Shown: piece after piece, positions 53,884 through 64,000 of the stretch
How the letters are laid out: the number at the start of each line of letters is the position of its first letter
How positions within the stretch are numbered: the first letter of the stretch is position 1
DNA from: Macrobrachium rosenbergii
Lineage: Eukaryota; Arthropoda; Malacostraca; Decapoda; Palaemonidae
NCBI RefSeq assembly: GCF_040412425.1
Contig: NC_089743.1
Location: forward strand, 83,017,471-83,081,470
Direction of reading: 5' to 3'
DNA length: 64,000 bases
Position numbers and translations under genes: made by a program
The notes under the pieces: model-generated
The model's input: only the letters and a program-made list of their open reading frames with translations
Told to the model about the DNA's origin: nothing
Databases searched by the model: none

Positions 53884-54410
53884 TTGTGTATGTGTAATAA
53901 CGAGCAATCATCTACAACAGGAAACGGGCCGAGTTCGTGCAGATTCGAAGGCGATCGAAAAGAACTGGTCAGTCCTCCTCATTTCCTCTGGTCTGGACAC
54001 GTTTCTTCACCCCTCCGGTTTAGGGAGTTTCCACGAAGAGCAGAACGATGAAAAAATTAAACTCCCTGAGACCAAAACGTCGATGGCTTCGCTTTGGCTC
54101 CCACGCACCCCCCATCTTTCTTTACATTTTATTCTCAAAAAGACCTCACGCGTCTTCGGGACGAGAAATAGCGACATGTAGTCATGCTTTTAAAAATAAC
54201 CTCTGTAAACGAATGTGGCATTTAAGAGCTGTTGTGGTTTGCAAGTTACCAGAACGAACGAAGGCTAGAGCCTTTCGGAAGCTACGTAACGTTTTTGCGA
54301 CAGACTTTTTTCGAGGGGTGGATGGGAAAGAAGAAACTGACCTTTACGAGTTCATGACTATCTTTGACTTGTTAGGTAACCACTTAAAAAAAGTAGACGG
54401 ATAGACATAG
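53882..54410. other. Less AT-rich block with overlapping frames, unassigned
   Basis: Three plus frames cover this block; the last (54048-54404, 118 codons) is basic, with clusters of Arg and Lys and an acidic end. I recognise no domain, and overlapping open frames of similar length argue for chance. It is the best place in 52-56 kb to look for a missed exon. Confidence 0.3.
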
Positions 54411-57001
<2,591 letters not shown>

Positions 57002-57355
57002 AAGCGTCATATTTTACGTTCTTTGAGCATGGTTGTATACAATGCAAACTTTTTGGATAATTTTGTATGGTTGTTTTATGAAAAGATTGCTTTCATATTT
57101 AATATTTTCCGCAGTTATGTGAATACACATTCACACATATATTTGTGCAAATACATATACACATTTATATTTAATATATGTATGTGGTATGTATGTAGTC
57201 GTGTTTGTGATTATAGATTGCCTGCAAATTTTTCTCAGCACTGTGTATTTCCCAGGCATCCTGTAACTAGCCCTTATGCTTTTTGTTATTCCTGTAAGAA
57301 AGTTGTTTTGTTATTTTTTGCTGAAATTGTTCACGTTCTATTAAAATTTCGACGT

Positions 57356-57357
<2 letters not shown>
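57002..57357. other. Unassigned stretch
   Basis: A long plus frame (56954-57508) spans this and both flanking TA tracts. The middle part is Phe, Tyr and Cys rich with no recognised domain. Confidence 0.45.

Positions 57358-57420
<63 letters not shown>
57358..57420. repeat. (AT)31 microsatellite
   Basis: Pure TA run. Confidence 0.97.
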
Positions 57421-57421
<1 letters not shown>

Positions 57422-57573
57422 CAGGAAAGAAACACAGCGGTAAGCCTCCCTTCCACAGCCCTGTCACTGTCTTGGCAGATAACACCTAGTTCAAGTTCTA
57501 AGCCCTGAGCTAATGGGTGTGCTTCTCTCATTTCAAACGGCTCGTGGTTTCCATGTCTATAGTTTAAAGTCTG

Positions 57574-57578
<5 letters not shown>

Positions 57579-57629
<51 letters not shown>
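57579..57629. repeat. (AT)25 microsatellite
   Basis: Pure TA run preceded by a short T run. Confidence 0.97.
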
Positions 57630-57634
<5 letters not shown>

Positions 57635-58251
57635 GGGACTTAATCCATTTAGTCTGATACTTTGAAGAGTAGTCTTAGAATAGGTTTATGTTGCCTGACT
57701 AAATCCTTGCCGGATGGTTATCGTTCTACAGGTGAAAATACGAGGGTAGGACTAAGACATTAATTTCTAATATATTAAATGTTCTGTAGAGTATGGCTCC
57801 GAAAATATGCAATTAGCACAGTTTGCGATAACAAGAAGTTTGAAAAGACTTTTGTTGTTTACGACTGAAAACCATGAAATTGTACTTAGGGCACAATGTT
57901 TTGATCTTCGAATTCCTGAACGTTTGGAGATCTTTCTTGTCAAATGTTTCGATGTGTGAACGTAAGATAGAATTGTACTGCAAAATGGTGATGGACATTT
58001 GTCAGACCGTTGATCAATGTGGTGTTGAAAGCTGAAGAAAAAATTATACTTTTTGTAGAAAAGAACCTTTCCTCTGGACTTACTAGTGAACTTCTTTAAT
58101 TTTTAAAACTCAATTGAAATGTTTTCATGAATTTTTAAGAATTTTTAGCTTGATTTTGGATTTTTTTTTTTGAGTGGATAATGAATGTTGATGTGTCCTT
58201 ATCCTTAATGTATTTGGTTGGTGCATATGCCTAATTTGATTATATAAGCCT

Positions 58252-58316
<65 letters not shown>

Positions 58317-59258
58317 ATAATAAAAATGCCATGTCTCGGGTTCACCTTCTTGTAGTAACTTGGTATCAAAGAGATTTCGTTCCCTTCATTGAAAACTTTT
58401 TCTCAGCCGTGAGAGATGTAGATGCTCGTAATTTTAAGAAAGGCTATAATTCTCTCTGAAAGTTCCAAGGTGGTGTCTCTTAAAGTAATTAATACTTAAC
58501 ATTTAGCATTTGTTTAATCATTCGTATATAAATTTACTTACAGTCCTTGCATTAAATTCTAGTTTACTTTCTCCTGATTTTTCATTTTTTCTTTCGCGCT
58601 CTCTCTTTCACATAGTGCGGAAGAGATTAAGTCCTTCAGGCTTACTTTATAAGAAGAATGTATAATATGAATGAAGAAATCAAGAAAGTACCAGAATTAT
58701 AGCATCTCTTGCGTTGATGATGCATAACAAGCATGAAATTATGATGAGTTCAGGTAAGAACAGGGGAGGGCGGTTACCGGTTGTATGCCGCCCATCTGCT
58801 TCCCTCCAACCCGCCTGAGCAAGAAGAGATGGCAGAAGCAAACAGCTCCGAGAGATGACAAGATTTATTCTTGGCGATATCAGATGGATATTTTTTTTTT
58901 CCTCCGCGCACGCTTTTGTGAGTAAGTGGACCCGATCCTATTCTATGTAAATCCCAATTCCTTTATCCGGGACCACATCTCGAAATCTTTTGTTTTACTG
59001 CCCTGTGAGTCTTAGGAAAGGATTCTTCACGGATTATAAGCCTGATAAAGGCGTTCCCAGACCTGCCCTCTACTCCCTATCCCCTCTCTCAGCATCCTCA
59101 CTCGTTCTTCTCCTCCCCAAACCACATTTTCCTCCTCTTCCCATCCTCCTTCCCCAACCCCATCCTCCCATCCCTTAGTCCTCCTTTTCTCGGCTCTACT
59201 CCATGAGATGTGTGGTGCTCTATAAAAGGTATTTCTCTTCCTCCTGTTTTCCATCGGG

Positions 59259-59321
<63 letters not shown>

Positions 59322-59889
59322 CTTGATAGTTCGCCAGGTGTCTGGAATGGGAAGGGCTGGGGACCATGGGTGGATGGATGTAAGATTGATGGAGTCGGCA
59401 TTTTTCTGCTTGGGTTTTGTAGAGGTCCACCAGCCCTCGTTGGTACTATGTTAGCGATAGAAATGACATTCAGGAATTCAGGGTGAAATTATCATTATCA
59501 TAATCTGACTTCTTTTTTTATTAATTTTTTCTTGCTTTTCGTTTCCCGACTGTAACAATGAATAACTTACAAAAATTGTTCTGTTATCAAAATTTTAAAT
59601 ACCATAGACCATGAGGTGTAAAGGGGATAACGAAGCAGGTCAAACGAACAAGACCATTTCTGCACTCCAGTCCAACAACAGCCACCAACTTGTTCGCTTG
59701 AATTTTCTTAATCTGTGCAATGTTATTAACAATGTTATTACTGGAAAAAAAATTCTGTCAAAACCTGGATCGATATTCCAACAGGGTTTTCCTCAAGCCT
59801 GTGTTTATCACTGCGATGTACAAGTAATAATAATAATAAGGTTAAAGTTAAAGTCCTCCTGGTTTCTTAGGCCGACAGCCTAAGACACG
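57630..59889. other. Unassigned stretch with (ATT)20 and (CT)28
   Basis: ATT triplet run at about 58253-58314, ending in AATAATAA. CT run at 59262-59319. About 58760-59240 is C-rich with minus-strand purine-rich frames; no gene recognised. Confidence 0.5.
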
Positions 59890-60005
59890 CGTGCTAAGTA
59901 ACCGATTGGTTCTTTAGCCACATAAAAATAAGTCTAATCTCGGCCAGCCCTAGGAGAGCTGTTAATCAGCTCAGTGGTCTGCAAAACTAAGGTATACTTT
60001 TTATT
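59890..60005 (+). mobile_element. tRNA-derived SINE, copy 3, 5'-truncated
   Basis: Only the 3' half of the family is present: CGATTGGTTCTTTAGCCAC, AATAAGTCTAATC, GCCAGCCCTAGGAGAGCTG, AATCAGCTCAGTGGTC and AAGGTATACTT. It is bounded by an 11-bp duplication CCTAAGACACG at 59879-59889 and 60006-60016. Truncation at the 5' end with an intact duplication is the usual mark of incomplete reverse transcription. Confidence 0.88.
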
Positions 60006-60016
60006 CCTAAGACACG

Positions 60017-61944
60017 TGGCCAGTGTGTCTCTAGGCCCACTGTTTACCAACCCCCTCCCCCTCCCCCGGGGGCTGGTACCTATTTTCTTACTAACCCTCT
60101 CAAGTTTTCAGACCGCAGAACTATTTTCACAACCTAGTGTACCCTTGCCGTCAAAAATTACGAAAAGTCTCATCACACTGATAATATTCCAAGCACATTC
60201 TATACATCATTTCCTCCTGAATGTTAAAAGATCGATATATGAAATAAAGTAAAGGTAAAAATTGTCCTTTATGTTAGTTTTATTTGATAAATGAAAACAA
60301 TTACCGGTATGATACGAGAAAGTAATCATTACCTGTACATTAAATGGTGCTAATTTCTAATATATACTTACAGTGCCATACCGTAAAAATTAGAAGTGAT
60401 ATGGTTTATTGTGCAATTGCTGGCACGGTGCCCCAAAACTACATATATTGTTGGAATGGTAAATAGTTTTGCGTAGTTCAAAACATTCATTACTTTAATT
60501 TTGGCAAATAATCTTTTATACATATTGACCTTTAATCATATATACCCACATGAATTTCAAGTATTCAGTTTTAGTTTATACTGATATGAGTGTCATGGCA
60601 TAAAGACCAGGTTTACACAGCCTGTCAGAGAAATATATTTTGAAGTGTGAGGTTTCTATGAAAATTTTCAGATTTTCCCCTTCATTTTATCGTGCAGTAA
60701 GTGGTGTAAAAGAATGAAAATATCTATCACTGGAAATTATGACAGTTTTCCATGGTACGAAAAATTTATACATCTCTAGTGTAGCAGATGTTTTATTTAT
60801 AGCTGAGTGTAGACATTCCTGTTTTTGGATAACTTAAGCTCACCATTTTGATCTTATAGTTTTGTTGTTATGCCGGTTTGAATATGCTGCGATAAGGCAC
60901 AGTACAACTATTTAGCTATGAAATGAAGCCAAAGTCAGTATTTTAGCGCAAAACTACTTTATGCAGACCGATCAAAGGCTAAATATTGATAAGCTCACAT
61001 ATGGCCATTGAGAAATGGATGCCCTGCGGATATGTTATTGCTCACCAAAAATAAATATATGGGTACAAATCGTATTTCATTTATTTGGATTATTAACAGT
61101 ATTATTACAGTATATCAGTCCTACGACAGAACAGTATTCATAGAGGCGTAAAGACCATTTCCCATTTGGACGAATTGCTTATTCAGTAACCTAATCTCCT
61201 GTACTAACGTTAGTTGGAGGTACCTTGCTAGAGCTATGTGACTAAATAACATACTGAAACGAAGGTCCTTATGTTATGAATCTGCAAACTGCTGATATTT
61301 TATGTTGCACTGGGTAATCTGTCATTTTGAGATCATGATTAATATAGGCCTACTTATGATGTTCTCAATTTCTTCCGAAAAGGCCAAAATCATGTTAGAT
61401 CAAAAACGCATTTGCCTAAAATAAAGATGTGGCTGATTGTTAGCCAAATCGTGTACGTCATCCAAGTTATTAAATAGTAAAATTAGATTCGTTAATGAAT
61501 TCCAGGGTCATCAGCTGAAGAGGACTTCACCAGTAACCATCGATAGGGTTAACTTGTAGCATTCCTACATGGAAAATGAAAAACAGGCATTACTATTGAT
61601 ATATTCACATGCACGAGTATTGTTACCATTGCTCTCATAACCTTTAATGTGAAGACCATCATCATTATCAGTAGAGGTATAAGAATCTTCATCTTCACTA
61701 CTAAAGTTACTAAAGTTTCTCAGTCATTGCTTGCAAGCCACATGTGCATTATGGGTAACTATATGGATGTTCATTAGTCCGTAGAGAAACGGTAGCTTAT
61801 GATCTACCAGAAAATACTAGCTGTGTATAGTAAATTCAAAATGTATATCCTGATTCCACGTGTTAAATGATGCTGAGACAGTTGGCTATGGGAGAATGAT
61901 GACATTACCTATATGTGCGTCTTACTTACATACACGATGTACAC
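60017..61944. other. Unassigned stretch
   Basis: AT-rich, no long frames, no known repeats. It is one of the quietest parts of the window. Confidence 0.5.
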
Positions 61945-62082
61945 ACACGCACACACTCATCACACACACAAACACACATATATATATATACATATAACAT
62001 ATGTGTATATATAGATGATATACATATAGATATACATATATGTGTGTATATATATATAGATGTTATATATATATATAAATAA

Positions 62083-62177
<95 letters not shown>
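61945..62177. repeat. (CA)n and (AT)n microsatellite cluster
   Basis: CACACACGCACACAC words, then TATATA with ATAGATGATATACATATAGATATAC interruptions, then a TA run of about 76 bases. Confidence 0.95.
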
Positions 62178-62181
<4 letters not shown>

Positions 62182-63657
62182 ATCAGGTATGATACATGAA
62201 ACATACGTACCGGGGTCTAAGCGATGTCAGGCAGGGCAGCCGATCAGGACCACAGGTCTACCCCAAAGCCAAATCAAAAAGTCCTTCAAAAGAAGGCATC
62301 GTGCGTACCTATACAAAAATAAATAAAAGCACGTTAAAAGAAAAGAAGATAGGCTTAAAACATATATATAGTCTTGCGCAATTACTATCTGTCTGTCCGT
62401 CTCGTCGCCAGTAATGCAGAGCTTTCTTAATAAAATCAGAAAACATGAAAGCTACAGAGTTTTAAATTCAAAGAGTACCTCGCAATTTCAAAGTACGCAA
62501 GTCATACCTGTTAGAACGACAAACTGGTTTGCAGTGCGATTTTTAGCATTAGTATAGTTTTCACTGCTTAGCTGTACACATTCTTTAGTGAACTCTATAC
62601 CGTTATAAATAAGAGTAAGATTTTTATGCATTCAACATCCTTTTAATTACACAGCAATATAATCCAACGAAAGTAAAGACAACTGAGAACGCCAAAAAGC
62701 CTCAAGGGGTTTTAAATGCAAGGAGCTAAGAACTCTAGTCATCGTACTTTAAGATTTCGTTTCTAGTGATCAGATCTTATCTGTCGAAGAGAACGGAGGC
62801 GGTCAGTTAAACGATAATATAAATGGTAACACTCAAACACTTTAAATCTTCAACATACTGATCTGTGCTATAATATAATAATTGTCTTCACTTCAAACAC
62901 CTAACTTTACTTAAGTCTGTATCAGTCTTATATAAAATCAGGGGTTTCATCCACAGTTAATTCCGCTCCCTTAGTATCAGGATAATAATTGTAATAAGTA
63001 TGTAAAATGCGAGGTAAGGTCTCCTCCATACGTGTTATCATTTTGCGGAGCAGACTAGTTGGATACCAACTGAAATTGGTATTCTTACCCATTTTACACT
63101 AACCCTAAGCCCCAGGGTATTCAGCGTCTAGCACAGTTTTGCTATTTTAAGTGAGCAAAATTAGTAGGTTTTCACGTGAATAGTATGCTGCAAAGAATGC
63201 CCTAGAATGCGAATTGTTGAAAATTTCGAATTCCATATCTCTCTATCTGTGTGCGTGTGTATGGATGTGTGTCCGTGTATCTGCTGTGTAAAACATCGGC
63301 GTATTTATCGTTATTTTAGAGTTAAAGATATGGCTAGGAAAGAAAGATGGATAAATTAGTTGTTATCTTTGTTAATAAATTCATTTCACCAAAACTAGGC
63401 ATAACTATGTCACTCCGTTTACGTCAAAGTTGTAAATGCAGAATTAGTTTCATTCTAGAACGAACGAGTTTCTTCAAGCGTCCTGTCATTTTGAGTGGTG
63501 GAGAACTTTTGGGTTAACAGAGGGACACCAAAGTTCTGAATGAGAGAAATCTGTTGACAATCAGTAATTGCATTCATGCAGAAACATGGTGATGCTACAT
63601 TGCTCACAGTTATGCTTGACTGGAGAGAAATAGGGCAAATATCTAAACCTTTCTTCA

Positions 63658-63663
<6 letters not shown>
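62178..63663. other. Unassigned stretch, first part possibly a dispersed repeat
   Basis: 62206-62310 (CCGGGGTCTAAGCGATG, CAGGCAGGGCAGCCGATC, AGGTCTACCCCAAAGCC) is GC-richer than its surroundings and starts right after an (AT)n tract. I suspect a dispersed repeat, but only one copy is in the window. Nothing else is recognised. Confidence 0.35.
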
Positions 63664-63753
<90 letters not shown>

Positions 63754-63763
63754 GAGAGAGAGA
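63664..63763. repeat. (AG)33-(ACAG)6-(AG)n microsatellite
   Basis: AG run to 63729, then an ACAG tetranucleotide run to about 63751, then a short AG run. Confidence 0.96.
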
Positions 63764-64000
63764 AGAGATTTTTAGAACTGAAGATTTGTTAATTTCAGCG
63801 GACCTTGAAAACCAGTCACACGGTTCCTTTCATATTGAATTTCGTTGAAGGCTAAGAAGGTTGCTAGAATTTTTTTTTACTGAATTTAACAATGTCTGTA
63901 AAGAGAACGTTTTTCAAATAATAGGAGCTCAAACATGAATCATTATTAACCAAAGGGAACAACTGATTAGTTAGAAAAAATGGAACACTTGATATTTCAT

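Noticed and set aside
54048..54404. 118-codon plus frame as an exon
   Set aside because: Overlaps two other open frames, no recognised domain; kept only as a place to re-check.

Overview
This window looks like intergenic or long-intron DNA from a decapod crustacean; a shrimp-like genome is my best guess. The reasons are the very dense long (AT)n and (AG)n/(CT)n microsatellites and the presence of dispersed repeats of a kind I associate with decapods: a tRNA-like SINE, a repeat carrying GGCCCCTAGCTGCAACCCC, and a hairpin-ended repeat ending in a GCGCCGAAG/CTTCGGCGC stem. The organism call is from memory of repeat types, not from a search. No host protein-coding gene can be supported. Almost all long open frames are translations of (AT)n (IYIYIY), (CT)n (SLSLSL) or (AG)n (RERERE), or lie inside transposable elements. 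There is no rRNA, no convincing tRNA gene and no CRISPR array.

Layout. 0-8 kb: microsatellites, a hAT-type MITE with perfect 8-bp target duplications (3737-4057), then two large inverted repeats whose arms face each other across (AT)n tracts (4994-5766 and 6072-7760). 10-13.5 kb: a decayed Penelope-like retroelement with a GIY-YIG endonuclease remnant, inverted terminal arms that each carry a hammerhead-ribozyme-like fold, and a SINE inserted into it with a ~30-bp target duplication. 13.6-15.3 kb: a diverged ~0.8-kb head-to-tail duplication. 19-29 kb: mostly unassigned DNA with a hairpin-ended repeat, a 146-bp foldback, a SINE with a 15-bp target duplication, and a 94%-identical 67-bp inverted pair about 1 kb apart. 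31.5-34 kb: a decayed non-LTR retrotransposon on the minus strand plus an inverted stub of its 3' end. 34-43 kb: two GC-richer islands that could be regulatory, a hairpin-ended repeat, a second hAT-type MITE and a dead mariner-like transposase. 47.7-52 kb: a third hAT-type MITE, a second fragment of the same LINE family, and an inverted pair of hairpin-ended repeats. 52-64 kb: unassigned DNA, a 5'-truncated SINE and more microsatellites.

The most interesting material is (1) the Penelope-like element with paired hammerhead-like motifs, and (2) the recurring architecture in which long inverted repeats or inverted element fragments sit on either side of an (AT)n tract. Nothing here works as a pathway; the window is a record of repeat insertion, inversion and decay.
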